Source: an uncultured Candidatus Saccharibacteria bacterium (GTDB taxonomy: Bacteria > Patescibacteriota > Saccharimonadia > Saccharimonadales > Saccharimonadaceae). Taken from it: a stretch of 64,000 nucleotides of DNA. The position numbers and the translations under genes are program-made. The DNA is taken from assembly GCA_938046735.1 (NCBI GenBank), contig CALIXF010000008.1, positions 111,360-175,359 of the forward strand, read 5' to 3'. This document shows, piece by piece, positions 49,789-58,429 of the stretch (positions are counted from its first letter, which is position 1; every line of letters starts with the position of its first letter). A model generated the notes under the pieces. It worked only from the letters and a program-made list of their open reading frames with translations. It did not search any database and was not told where the DNA came from.

Positions 49789-50790
49789 ATGTTAAACAGA
49801 AACAATCTAATTTTTAAGTTAAAACAGCTCTCATCCATAGTTAAGATCTTATCAGCATTTTCTTTATTCTTTATTTTCTCAATTGCTAGTATTATTATTA
49901 TTTCTTCACCTCAAGTCTATGCGGATGAGGGGGGCGAGAAACCGTCAATGCGAATTCAAATTTCTCCAGTCGAAAATCGTGTCACCCTCAATGCTAATGA
50001 AACCAATGAATATACCTTTAATGTTGATAATACAGGTTCTGAGGGGTATAGTTTTAAAGTTTATACTAATCCGTATTCTGTAGTTAATGAGCAATATAAT
50101 CCAAGCTTCTCTAACCAAAATGCATACACTCAAGTTAGTCGTTGGATTACTTTTAAGAATGATGCTGGTGAATATAGTACTGAAGCTACTTACTCTGTAG
50201 AAGCTGGACAACGTAAGGAAGTTACTTATAAAATTACAGTACCATCCGATATTCCAGGTGGTGGGCAGTATGCCATTATCTTTGTTGAGGCTATCCCCAA
50301 AGATGATAACGGTGGTGGCATTCGTACTGTTTCTCGTTTAGGGTTACGTGTTTTTGGTCGTACTAATGGTGAAACAAAAGAAAAAGCTGAAATTCTTAAT
50401 CATAATATGGATAGCTTTTATATGTCTGGCAAGATTAAAACAAGTGGAATTGTTAAAAATTCAGGAAACGCCGATTTTAATGCTGTTTTTAAATTTAAAG
50501 TAGAAAAAATCTTTGGTGGTATTGTTTATGAAGATAGTAAAGGGTATGATGTTCTTCCTGATACAACCAGAAATATTGAACTCGTCTGGAATGAAACCCC
50601 AGCTTTCGGTATCTACCGTATTACTTCAACTCTAAACGCTTTAGACCAATCAAAAAGTACAACAAAAATTGTTTTGATTATTCCAGTTTTTATGATTGTG
50701 ATCCTGCTTATGTTATTGACAATCACTATTGCATGGTTTATAATTCTTTACAGAAAGCGACAGGCTCAGAAATCAAAGTTGATCATCTAG
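49789..50790 (+). CDS. DUF916/WxLIP-like membrane protein 2
   Basis: 333 residues. It has the same layout as its neighbour: signal peptide (cut near V-Y-A-D, about 44), first beta domain with P-S-D-I-P-G-G-G-Q-Y near 148, V-S-R-L-G-L-R-V near 180, second beta domain, membrane helix (about 300-325) and basic tail. A GGGGG-type ribosome site precedes the ATG. The two proteins are clear paralogues and are translated from one message. Confidence 0.78.
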   Translation: MLNRNNLIFKLKQLSSIVKILSAFSLFFIFSIASIIIISSPQVYADEGGEKPSMRIQISPVENRVTLNANETNEYTFNVDNTGSEGYSFKVYTNPYSVVNEQYNPSFSNQNAYTQVSRWITFKNDAGEYSTEATYSVEAGQRKEVTYKITVPSDIPGGGQYAIIFVEAIPKDDNGGGIRTVSRLGLRVFGRTNGETKEKAEILNHNMDSFYMSGKIKTSGIVKNSGNADFNAVFKFKVEKIFGGIVYEDSKGYDVLPDTTRNIELVWNETPAFGIYRITSTLNALDQSKSTTKIVLIIPVFMIVILLMLLTITIAWFIILYRKRQAQKSKLII

Positions 50791-50869
50791 TCGCGAGGAT
50801 GAAAAACTGAGATTGGGCAGCGGTTATCCGCAAAGCGTTTAAAATAAAAATAAAAAGCGAGTGCGAAAA

Positions 50870-51787
50870 ATGAATAAAAAAAGAATAATTAAGTTATTCA
50901 GTTTGGTAGCGATTATTATCTTCGGGGTAATTTTATTGCCAGTGAAGCCGACATTTGCTGCAACCTCTTCTAATGTCACAGTACGATTGACAGTACTACC
51001 TAGCGGCGAAGCTTTGTCGATTGTTCTACCAAATGATGGTGCAGAGTTCGCTACGGATAAAGTTTTAGTAAGAAAGCAGTATGCAGAAGCAAAAACTATT
51101 CAATGGCGAATCGTCTACACAGATGATCATGGCGTAGATACAACATATCCAATGTCAACTACCAACGTAGCTGATGTTCATGGTAATGCAACAAATGGCC
51201 AGAATGATTACACTTTAGACCTCACGGCTTTAAACGGTGGGTTATATGGCAAATATAAAGTGATCGCTATGATCAATAATAAGCCCTCAACTGAGGATAT
51301 GGTTTCATTTACTTATCGGGCCTTAAAGCTCAACGATGACGGTACGGACAATAATACTAATAATCCAAAAACCATTATTGATCATGGCCCTGGAGTTGAT
51401 CACGTCGTAATCCAAGTTTATGATGAGGACGGCAATCCAGTTTTACCAAATACTATTCCGATTAATACTCCAGATACTACTGGTGGACATGGTGGCAATA
51501 CTCCTTGGATCGCCCCATTTCAAGAGAATCATCTCAAAGATGGAAGATACTGTATTGTTGCCACGCCATACGATCAGCATGGCAATATTATGGACCGTAA
51601 CGTAAAACTTTGTGTAAATTATAGGAATAAAAAGGCGCCTCTAGTACCTGATACTGGTGGTTCGATCCTAGCAGGTACCAATTTTACAAATTCTGATTTT
51701 ATCGCAACTTCGCTAGCAATCTTCTTTGTCGTATCTTTCTTCGCTATTATGATCCTAAAACGCAGTCGTAAAGGTCATAGACGCTAA
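50870..51787 (+). CDS. Secreted surface protein with VPDTG sorting-like tail
   Basis: 305 residues from the ATG at 50870 (an in-frame GTG at 50861 is possible; neither has a clear ribosome site). A signal peptide (cut near T-F-A-A) and two beta-rich, Ig-like regions with an Asn/Gly/Thr-rich linker (about 165-210) are followed by L-V-P-D-T-G-G near 263, a hydrophobic helix (about 280-298) and R-S-R-K-G-H-R-R. That order is a sortase-type anchor with V-P-D-T-G in place of L-P-x-T-G. No sortase gene is in the window. It closes the WxL-like locus. Confidence 0.78.
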   Translation: MNKKRIIKLFSLVAIIIFGVILLPVKPTFAATSSNVTVRLTVLPSGEALSIVLPNDGAEFATDKVLVRKQYAEAKTIQWRIVYTDDHGVDTTYPMSTTNVADVHGNATNGQNDYTLDLTALNGGLYGKYKVIAMINNKPSTEDMVSFTYRALKLNDDGTDNNTNNPKTIIDHGPGVDHVVIQVYDEDGNPVLPNTIPINTPDTTGGHGGNTPWIAPFQENHLKDGRYCIVATPYDQHGNIMDRNVKLCVNYRNKKAPLVPDTGGSILAGTNFTNSDFIATSLAIFFVVSFFAIMILKRSRKGHRR

Positions 51788-51812
51788 AACGTCAAAAGAG
51801 AAGATCTTCTTA

Positions 51813-51843
51813 AAAATAGACTCTGGACTTAGAGTCTATTTTA
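51813..51843 (+). terminator. Terminator of surface locus
   Basis: A 12-bp stem (51813-51824 with 51831-51842) with a 6-nt loop and a T-rich right arm. Confidence 0.88.
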
Positions 51844-51857
51844 TATTTCAAAAATCA

Positions 51858-51886
51858 TTGAGCTTTTTTATAAAACCTGATAAAAT
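51858..51886 (+). promoter_or_regulatory. Promoter TTGAGC-N17-TAAAAT for tRNA-Val
   Basis: -35 at 51858-51863; -10 at 51881-51886 with TGA before it. It ends 9 nt before the tRNA. Confidence 0.65.
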
Positions 51887-51895
51887 ACGGGTGTT

Positions 51896-51972
51896 GGACG
51901 ATTAGCTCAGTTGGCTAGAGCGCGTCTTTGACGTAGACGAGGTCAGAGGTTCGAGTCCTCTATCGTCCACCA
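51896..51972 (+). tRNA. tRNA-Val (GAC)
   Basis: 77 nt. Acceptor GGACGAT pairs with ATCGTCC, anticodon loop TTGACGT gives GAC, the D-loop and T-loop are normal, and CCA is encoded. Confidence 0.96.
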
Positions 51973-52043
51973 CGAAGCATCCTTCATGGATGTTTTTTGT
52001 TTCTTGGTATGATAAAATATATCCAGTTAAACATGGAGGGAAA

Positions 52044-52670
52044 ATGCAATCTTTTACCAATAAAATTAACAGCTTTCTAACTGCTGCTGTCAATACTACA
52101 GTTTTGATGATTTTTGTGGGGTTCTTTTTAGCTCTTTTCCCGACTTTAAGTCTCGAAATTACAAGGTGGATTTTTATTATCGCGCTCATTGCTGCTGGAG
52201 TTAACATGATTAGCGCCGATTTTTCTGGAAAGAAAAAAGGGGGTCTGATTTCAGGTACTGTTTTCGGTTCATTTATTATTCTTTTGGGGTTAATTATTCT
52301 TACTAATCCAGAAGTTCTTAGCATTATCCCAATTGCTATTGGTTTTTATGTTGTTATCTCAAGTCTCACTAAATTACGCATGACGCTAGCCTTAAAGGAG
52401 ATTTCAAACTCTGCTTTTACGGCCTCTATTCTTATGAATATCATTTCGGTAATTTCAGGTCTTATCATCATTTTTCAACCAATCACTTCAACTGCCGTAG
52501 CTGTGATGATTCTTGGTATTATGTTGATTATCTATGGTGTTTCGGATCTTATTAATATTGTTATTCTAAAAAGTCATGTCCAAGAATTTTCCAAGAAGAT
52601 GAAAACTGCCAAAAAATATCTTACAGAAGATATTCAGGAAGCAGAAGTCGTCGATGAGAAGAAGAAATAG
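52044..52670 (+). CDS. DUF308 (HdeD-like) membrane protein
   Basis: 208 residues from the ATG at 52044, which has GGAGGG 3-4 nt upstream; the frame is open back to 51990 but lacks signals there. Six hydrophobic segments fall in two similar halves (about 15-90 and 95-180), the DUF308 pattern, with an acidic/lysine tail. E. coli HdeD is linked to acid stress; the role here is unknown. TGG-TATGAT at 52004-52012 is a likely -10. Confidence 0.85.
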   Translation: MQSFTNKINSFLTAAVNTTVLMIFVGFFLALFPTLSLEITRWIFIIALIAAGVNMISADFSGKKKGGLISGTVFGSFIILLGLIILTNPEVLSIIPIAIGFYVVISSLTKLRMTLALKEISNSAFTASILMNIISVISGLIIIFQPITSTAVAVMILGIMLIIYGVSDLINIVILKSHVQEFSKKMKTAKKYLTEDIQEAEVVDEKKK

Positions 52671-52728
52671 AAATAATACCTAAAATAGAAAATCTAAAAT
52701 CTAATACTACCTGATTATTTTAAAAATA

Positions 52729-52757
52729 TTGCCAAAAAACTGGTTTGGCGTTATAAT
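52729..52757 (+). promoter_or_regulatory. Promoter TTGCCA-N17-TATAAT for tRNA-Lys
   Basis: -35 at 52729-52734 and -10 at 52752-52757, 13 nt before the tRNA. Confidence 0.65.
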
Positions 52758-52770
52758 AAAAAAGAATTCT

Positions 52771-52847
52771 GGGTCGGTAGCTCAGTTGGTTAGAGCACGG
52801 GCCTTTTAAGCCCGGTGTCGAGGGTTCGAGCCCCTCCCGACTCACCA
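52771..52847 (+). tRNA. tRNA-Lys (TTT)
   Basis: 77 nt. Acceptor GGGTCGG pairs with CCGACTC with one G-U, anticodon loop CTTTTAA gives TTT, and CCA is encoded. Confidence 0.96.
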
Positions 52848-52862
52848 GTTTTCGATTTTAGA

Positions 52863-52886
52863 ACAGTCTCCAGGGGCTGTCTTTTT
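52863..52886 (+). terminator. Terminator after tRNA-Lys
   Basis: A 7-bp stem (ACAGTCT with GGGCTGT, two G-U) with a CCAG loop, then CTTTTT. Confidence 0.75.
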
Positions 52887-52926
52887 ATTGACTATTTCAC
52901 TCAACCTACCGAAAAATAGCAAAATA

Positions 52927-52935
52927 TGGTATGAT
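52927..52935 (+). promoter_or_regulatory. Extended -10 for typA
   Basis: TGG-TATGAT. It gives a ~70-nt leader, long for this genome, containing a hairpin. Confidence 0.55.
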
Positions 52936-52959
52936 AAACCAAGTTTAATATTAAAATTC

Positions 52960-52995
52960 TTATCACAAAACTAATCTTAATCTTTTTTGTGGTAA
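52960..52995 (+). promoter_or_regulatory. 5' leader hairpin of typA
   Basis: TTATCACAAAA (52960-52970) pairs with TTTTGTGGTAA (52985-52995): 11 bp with one G-U and a 14-nt loop. It ends a few nt before the AAAGGG ribosome site. No T-run follows, so it is not a terminator; a weak A/U-rich stem beside the ribosome site could act on translation. Confidence 0.5.
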
Positions 52996-53011
52996 TCAAA
53001 GGGCAAAATTA

Positions 53012-54850
53012 ATGGAGAATAAGGAACAAATTCGCAACGTGGCTATTATTGCCCACGTTGATCATGGTAAAACCACACTGGTTGACGCGTTGTTAAAACA
53101 ATCTAATACTTTTCGTGATAATCAAGCGGAAATGAACCAAACTTTAATTATGGATTCAGGTGATCAAGAGCACGAACGCGGTATTACTATCACTGCTAAG
53201 CAGACCGCTGTCTATTATAAAGGTTATAAAATCAATATCATCGATACCCCTGGTCATGCTGATTTTTCTGGTGAAGTTGAGCGTACTCTTAATATGGCTG
53301 ACGGTGTCCTTCTCGTCGTTGATGCACAAGAAGGTCCTATGCCACAAACCAAATTTGTTCTTAAAAAAGCCCTTGATCTAAAACTCAAACCTGTCGTTAT
53401 TATTAATAAAATCGACAAACCAGCCGCCCGTATTGAAGAAGTCAAAGATGAGATTTCTGATCTCTTTCTTGAACTCGCCACAGATGAATCTCAGCTCAAT
53501 TATCCAATTTATTTTGCTATTGCTCGTGATGGTAAGGCTGGCAAGACTACTGATCTCGATAATGATCTTCATGTAATTTTTGATTCTATTATTAATGATA
53601 TCCCCTCTCCAAAGATTGACGAAGCAGAAGAAAAAGGCTTGCAAATGCTCGTTGCTTCTCTTGCTGCTGATAATTATCTTGGCAAATATGCCATTGGCAA
53701 AATTTTTCGTGGTAAAGTCAAGCACGGTCAAACCGTCAAAGTCATGAAGACTACTTTTGAAAATGGAGAGCCACAAATCACTATTGCTAATGCTAAGATT
53801 GATCGCCTCTTTACCTACCGCGGTCTCGGTAAGGAAGAGACCCAGGAAGCTTTCGCTGGTGATATTGTTGCCGTTACTGGTATCGCTGACGCCAATATTG
53901 GTGATACTATTGCGTCTGGTGACCAACCTGAAGCTCTACCTACCATCGAATTAGAGCCACCTACTCTCAGTATTTATATTGGCCCAAATACTAGTCCACT
54001 AAAAGGCAAAGAGGGTGAATTTACTACTTCGAGACAAATTTCTGATCGTCTCCATAAGGAACTAGAAACTAATATTGCTTTAAAAATCACTCAGGATGGT
54101 CTCGGCTATAAAGTATCTGGTCGTGGTGAACTCCATTTATCGGTTCTTATTGAAACCATGCGTCGTGAAGGTTATGAGTTAGAGGCTGGACGTCCAGAAG
54201 TTGTCTATAAGGAAATTGATGGTAAGAAATGTGAGCCATTTGAGGATCTTACTATTGAAGTTTCTCCTGAATATGTTGGCGCCGTCTCTCAGGAGCTTGG
54301 CATCCGCAAGGCGGATCTTAAAACTCAGGAGCTAACATCTACAGGATCCACCCGTTTTACTTATGAAATTTCTACTGCTGCTTTAATTGGTCTTCGCAAT
54401 CAATTAATGACTGCTACTAAAGGCACTGCTCTTATGTCTTCCATTCCTAAAGGCTACCGCGAAATTGAAGGAAAATACAAGCCAGAACGCAATGGTGTTT
54501 TAATTTCTTTTGAATCTGGCACTTCCACGGCTTATGCTCTTGATATGGCTCAGGCTCGTGGCATACTCTTTATTCCGCCACAAGTTCCTGTTTACCAGGG
54601 TATGATCGTTGGTTTATCGAATAAGAAAGATGATATTGACCTCAATGTTTGTCGTGAGAAGCAACTTACGAATATGCGTACCCATGCTTCTGATGGTGCA
54701 ATTCAGCTTACGCCATACACTAACCTCAGCCTTGAACAGTGTCTTGATTTTCTCCTCGACGATGAACTACTTGAAGTTACTCCAAAAAGCCTCAGGTTAC
54801 GCAAGCGTCAACTTGACCCTATCAAGCGTAAACGTGAGGCTAAAAACTAA
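53012..54850 (+). CDS. typA: Ribosome-associated GTPase TypA/BipA
   Basis: 612 residues, full length. G1 is A-H-V-D-H-G-K-T near residue 15, G2 region R-G-I-T-I near 55, G3 D-T-P-G-H near 78, G4 N-K-I-D near 131; then EF-G-like domains II, III and V and the BipA-specific C-terminal domain ending in R-L-R-K-R. It is a translational GTPase for 50S assembly and growth under stress or cold. The leader is ~70 nt with a hairpin, and tatD begins 17 nt after the stop. Confidence 0.96.
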   Translation: MENKEQIRNVAIIAHVDHGKTTLVDALLKQSNTFRDNQAEMNQTLIMDSGDQEHERGITITAKQTAVYYKGYKINIIDTPGHADFSGEVERTLNMADGVLLVVDAQEGPMPQTKFVLKKALDLKLKPVVIINKIDKPAARIEEVKDEISDLFLELATDESQLNYPIYFAIARDGKAGKTTDLDNDLHVIFDSIINDIPSPKIDEAEEKGLQMLVASLAADNYLGKYAIGKIFRGKVKHGQTVKVMKTTFENGEPQITIANAKIDRLFTYRGLGKEETQEAFAGDIVAVTGIADANIGDTIASGDQPEALPTIELEPPTLSIYIGPNTSPLKGKEGEFTTSRQISDRLHKELETNIALKITQDGLGYKVSGRGELHLSVLIETMRREGYELEAGRPEVVYKEIDGKKCEPFEDLTIEVSPEYVGAVSQELGIRKADLKTQELTSTGSTRFTYEISTAALIGLRNQLMTATKGTALMSSIPKGYREIEGKYKPERNGVLISFESGTSTAYALDMAQARGILFIPPQVPVYQGMIVGLSNKKDDIDLNVCREKQLTNMRTHASDGAIQLTPYTNLSLEQCLDFLLDDELLEVTPKSLRLRKRQLDPIKRKREAKN

Positions 54851-54867
54851 TGAGGATGTAGGTGTAT

Positions 54868-55626
54868 ATGGCGCAACATACATATCTCATCGACTCTCAT
54901 TGTCATCTTCATGATCAAGAGTTTTTTGCGTCTTCTGTTCAGCTTTCTTATCTCAATCGTGCCAAACTAAAACATGTGGATAAGATTATCTGTATCGGTA
55001 CCGATCATCAAGATTCTCTGAATGCTCAGCAATTTGTGGCTAATCATCAAGACTATAACCTCTTCTGGTCTTACGGTATTCATCCCTCCGAGTGGCAGAC
55101 TAATCGAACATCGATAAATTTTAAAAAACAAATTAATCCGCCAATCGCTATTGGTGAGGTCGGTCTAGATTATCATTATGGCTTAGGCGATCGAGATCAA
55201 CAAATTAAGCTTTTTGAAGAAATGATTGATCTTGCAATTTTGCACAGTTTGCCTCTGATTTTTCATATTCGTGAAGCCTTTGATGACTTTTTTGCTGTTT
55301 TGAATAATTATTCAACTAAAAATTTACGTGGTGTTGTACATTCTTTTACGGATAATAAAAAAAATTTAAAAAAATCATTAGATCAAGGTTTTTATATTGG
55401 GGTTAATGGTCTTGCTACCTACTCGACTTTGCCACTTCCTCCACTTGACTGCATCCTTCTTGAGACTGATGCTCCTTTTCTCGCACCAATCCCATTTCGT
55501 GGTGAGACTAATGAGCCCAGTTACGTCTATTATGTTGCGGACTGGCTTGCTAATAGACTTCAGTTAGATCTAGCACAGGTTATTAATCAAACTACTAAAA
55601 ACACCGAAGCACTCTTTAAAATCTAG
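54868..55626 (+). CDS. tatD: TatD family metal-dependent DNase
   Basis: 252 residues from the ATG at 54868 (an in-frame GTG at 54862 adds two residues). Metal ligands of the amidohydrolase-like barrel are visible: D-S-H-C-H near the start, G-E-V-G-L-D near 93, F-H-I-R near 127, H-S-F near 152 and E-T-D-A-P near 200. It acts on DNA 3' ends in repair. It lies between typA and iscS in a tightly spaced run, with 11 nt to iscS. Confidence 0.93.
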   Translation: MAQHTYLIDSHCHLHDQEFFASSVQLSYLNRAKLKHVDKIICIGTDHQDSLNAQQFVANHQDYNLFWSYGIHPSEWQTNRTSINFKKQINPPIAIGEVGLDYHYGLGDRDQQIKLFEEMIDLAILHSLPLIFHIREAFDDFFAVLNNYSTKNLRGVVHSFTDNKKNLKKSLDQGFYIGVNGLATYSTLPLPPLDCILLETDAPFLAPIPFRGETNEPSYVYYVADWLANRLQLDLAQVINQTTKNTEALFKI

Positions 55627-55637
55627 TAGGAGAAAAA

Positions 55638-56843
55638 ATGAACCAAAAAGTAATTTACTTAGATTATGCCGCTGCCACCCCAGTCGACTCCAGAGTCCTT
55701 TCCGCTATGTTGCCGTATTTTTCTGAAAAATTTTACAATCCATCTGCGGCTTATCTACCGGCAAAACATCTGCGCGGGGAGTATGAATTAGAGAGGGGTT
55801 TGCTTGCTAATTCCATCGGTGCAAAATCTCCAGATCTCATTATTACCGGCGGTGCCACCGAATCTATCAATCTTGCTTTTACAGTTTTAAAAAATACTTC
55901 TGGCCATTGTTTGATTTCCGCCATTGAGCATGCTGCCGTACGCGAATCTGCTAAACACTTTTCAAGTGGTAACTTTAATGAAGTAAAAGTCCTCCCTACT
56001 GGACTAATTGATTTAAATGACCTTAAGCAAAAAATACGCGAAGACACAGTCTTGATTTCTATTGCTCTTGTTAATAATGAGCTGGGCACTATTCAGCCAC
56101 TCTCTGAGATTAGCCGTCTACTTCAGGAGATCAAGCAATCTCGTCTTAAGCAAAATAATCTTACCCCACTCTTTCTTCATTCTGACGCTTCTCAAGCTAT
56201 GAATCTTTTGGATTTATCGGTGGCTAGACTTGGAGTAGACTTACTTACTATAAACTCTGCTAAAATCTATGGACCTAAGGGCATTGGTGCGCTTTATGTT
56301 GCCCGTGGTATAAAGTTATCTCCAGTCGCTTTTGGCGGTGGACAGGAGATGGGTTTGCGTTCTGGTACTGAAAATGTTCCAGCTCTCATTGGTTTTACTA
56401 TGGCTGCTAAGCTTGCTAAAGAGCATCTGGTAAGTTCTAGGCAAAAATATCAAGAATTTACGAAACATTTTAAACAAATTATTGAAGAAAAATCCATCAT
56501 TCAGCCACTTTGGCTTGGCGATCCAAAGTATCAATTGGCTAATTTTGTACCAGTTTGTTTTAAAGGGCTAGACGCCGAACGATTAATTTTTAAGCTTGAG
56601 GATCAAGGCGTTTATCTTTCTACTGGTGCGGCCTGTGCGGCTTCTAAAGGCCAAAAATCTCATGTGCTCGCCGCAATCGGCCTGTCTGACCAAGAAATTG
56701 CTGGCTCCCTTCGTATTACTTTTGGACTCCAAAATCAATTAGAGGATATCAAAAAAGCTGCTAATTTGATTGCTGTAGCCGTCAATCAAGAAGCCTATCG
56801 TCTTAACCTTGTAAAAAATCATAGGAAATCGTATGCAGAATAA
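55638..56843 (+). CDS. iscS: Cysteine desulfurase, IscS/NifS family
   Basis: 401 residues. It takes sulfur from cysteine with PLP. Y-L-D-Y-A-A-A-T-P opens the protein; A-T-E-S is near 73; the PLP Lys is in N-S-A-K-I-Y-G-P-K-G near 211 (usually S-H-K, so the His is replaced). The active Cys lies in S-T-G-A-A-C-A-A near 330. An AGGAGAAA site precedes the ATG. Its end overlaps mnmA by 11 nt, so its main client is probably tRNA 2-thiolation rather than Fe-S assembly; no iscU is adjacent. Confidence 0.93.
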   Translation: MNQKVIYLDYAAATPVDSRVLSAMLPYFSEKFYNPSAAYLPAKHLRGEYELERGLLANSIGAKSPDLIITGGATESINLAFTVLKNTSGHCLISAIEHAAVRESAKHFSSGNFNEVKVLPTGLIDLNDLKQKIREDTVLISIALVNNELGTIQPLSEISRLLQEIKQSRLKQNNLTPLFLHSDASQAMNLLDLSVARLGVDLLTINSAKIYGPKGIGALYVARGIKLSPVAFGGGQEMGLRSGTENVPALIGFTMAAKLAKEHLVSSRQKYQEFTKHFKQIIEEKSIIQPLWLGDPKYQLANFVPVCFKGLDAERLIFKLEDQGVYLSTGAACAASKGQKSHVLAAIGLSDQEIAGSLRITFGLQNQLEDIKKAANLIAVAVNQEAYRLNLVKNHRKSYAE

Positions 56844-57933
56844 AATTTTAGCTTATCACAAAGACAATACTGATAAAACCGTTTTTGTCGGAATGTCTGG
56901 CGGAGTTGATTCTTCGGTTTCTGCACTTTTGCTTAAAAATGCAGGCTACCAGGTGGTTGGTGTGTATATGAAAAACTGGTCTAGAGATCTCCCCGGTATG
57001 AAATGCCCTTGGGCCGATGATCTTGCCGACGCTAAACGTGTTGCTACAAAGTTAGATATTGATTTTCGTATTTTCGATTTTGAAGAAGAATATCATCAAA
57101 AGGTTGTTGACTATATGTTGTCAGAATTTAGACATGGCAACACGCCAAATCCTGATATCATGTGTAATCAAGAAATAAAGTTCAAATTATTTTTTGAGGT
57201 TGCTAAAGAACAGGGCGCCGACTTGATCGCTACTGGCCATTATGCTAACTCAATTCACGGTAACCTAGAAAAAGCTGTTGATCAAAATAAAGATCAAACT
57301 TATTTTCTCTACCGTATCTCGGAAGAAGCTGTAAGGTCAACTATTTTTCCTCTCGGCCATTTTCTAAAGCCTGAAGTCAAGCAGCTTGCTGCTAAATACG
57401 GATTGGACAATGCCTATAAAAAAGAGTCCATGGGTGTTTGCTTTGTTGGCGAGGTCGGTATGCATGATTTTCTTAAGGAGTATTTTGCGGTAAATCCTGG
57501 AGAAATTATTGATCGAGAAAATAATCAAGTCATAGGTGTTCATGATGGTGCGATCTTTTACACCATCGGCCAGCGTCACGGTCTTAACCTAAGTGGTGGA
57601 CTGCCGTATTATATTGTTGATAAAGATATGGATAAAAATATTATTTATGTTTCTCACAATATCAATAATCCAAGTCTTTGGACAAATAAGCTGGAGCTCA
57701 AAGATCTTTTCTTGCGTCCAGAATATACTGATCACGAAGAGGTCGTTCAGTTACCCACACGTCTTGATATTCGTATTCGACATCGTGCTGCTTTGCAATC
57801 TGCAAAGATTATCTTTGGTTTAGAAAATCAAGCAACCCTTGAATTTGATCATGAATTTAAACGTCCGGCTTCTGGTCAATCCGCCGTTTTTTATCATGGT
57901 GATGTCTGTCTTGGTGGTGGAATTATAAAATAA
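56833..57933 (+). CDS. mnmA: tRNA-specific 2-thiouridylase MnmA
   Basis: 366 residues. The P-loop S-G-G-V-D-S-S-V near 22 activates U34; catalytic Cys residues lie in D-I-M-C-N near 104 and M-G-V-C-F near 200. It makes 2-thiouridine at position 34 of tRNA-Lys, -Glu and -Gln; the tRNA-Lys(TTT) gene is about 4 kb upstream. It overlaps iscS by 11 nt, so sulfur donor and acceptor are coupled. Confidence 0.96.
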   Translation: MQNKILAYHKDNTDKTVFVGMSGGVDSSVSALLLKNAGYQVVGVYMKNWSRDLPGMKCPWADDLADAKRVATKLDIDFRIFDFEEEYHQKVVDYMLSEFRHGNTPNPDIMCNQEIKFKLFFEVAKEQGADLIATGHYANSIHGNLEKAVDQNKDQTYFLYRISEEAVRSTIFPLGHFLKPEVKQLAAKYGLDNAYKKESMGVCFVGEVGMHDFLKEYFAVNPGEIIDRENNQVIGVHDGAIFYTIGQRHGLNLSGGLPYYIVDKDMDKNIIYVSHNINNPSLWTNKLELKDLFLRPEYTDHEEVVQLPTRLDIRIRHRAALQSAKIIFGLENQATLEFDHEFKRPASGQSAVFYHGDVCLGGGIIK

Positions 57934-57992
57934 AGATAAACAGCTTGATCTAGGTTGTTTTGCTTGTTGAATATCAAGAGGCTTTTTAATAA

Positions 57993-58295
57993 CTACTTTT
58001 TAAAGCAGGCTCCACCTTTTTTCTCTTCAAATTCTTGGATAAATTCGTCGACAAATTTTAAAATCCCCGCTTTTTTGATTTTTTCATCAATATCTTTAAT
58101 CTCGAAATCTGAACCATCCTTATGTTTAGCTGAAACTATCTTTTCACTAGTTGGATCAAACTTTAGCGTAATTGTATCTTTAGTATTTCGACAAATCACG
58201 CTGATCGCCCCGTCGCCAGTCAAAGTCTTCTTAACTGTTAAGAATAAAATAATACCGATTATACCAATAACGAATAAGATAATTAGTTTTTTCAT
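57993..58295 (-). CDS. Small membrane-anchored or secreted protein
   Basis: 100 residues. A hydrophobic N-terminal helix (about 4-20) is followed by a charged, beta/alpha-looking domain with Cys residues near 35 and 97. An AGGGGAAAG ribosome site lies right before the ATG, and a TAGACA-N17-TAAGGT promoter can be drawn on the minus strand just upstream. A longer plus-strand frame covers the same bases but lacks signals. The family is unknown. Confidence 0.7.
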   Translation of the reverse strand: MKKLIILFVIGIIGIILFLTVKKTLTGDGAISVICRNTKDTITLKFDPTSEKIVSAKHKDGSDFEIKDIDEKIKKAGILKFVDEFIQEFEEKKGGACFKK

Positions 58296-58413
58296 ACTTT
58301 CCCCTGATTACGCTTATTCTTACCTTAACATAGTAACGCTTTTATGTCTAGAAGAGGTCAGTCGGATTTGAGGTATCAAATTAGTTTTCTAGTTTTTAGT
58401 GAATAAATGTCCG

Positions 58414-58422
58414 TGATATAAT
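58414..58422 (+). promoter_or_regulatory. Leaderless-type promoter for alaS
   Basis: TGA-TATAAT (58417-58422) ends 7 nt before the ATG at 58430. Confidence 0.7.
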
Positions 58423-58429
58423 ACATGGC

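Noticed and set aside
57955..58371. 138-residue plus-strand frame opposite the small gene at 57993
   Set aside because: It lacks start signals, while the minus-strand frame has a good ribosome site, promoter and a coherent membrane-anchor profile.
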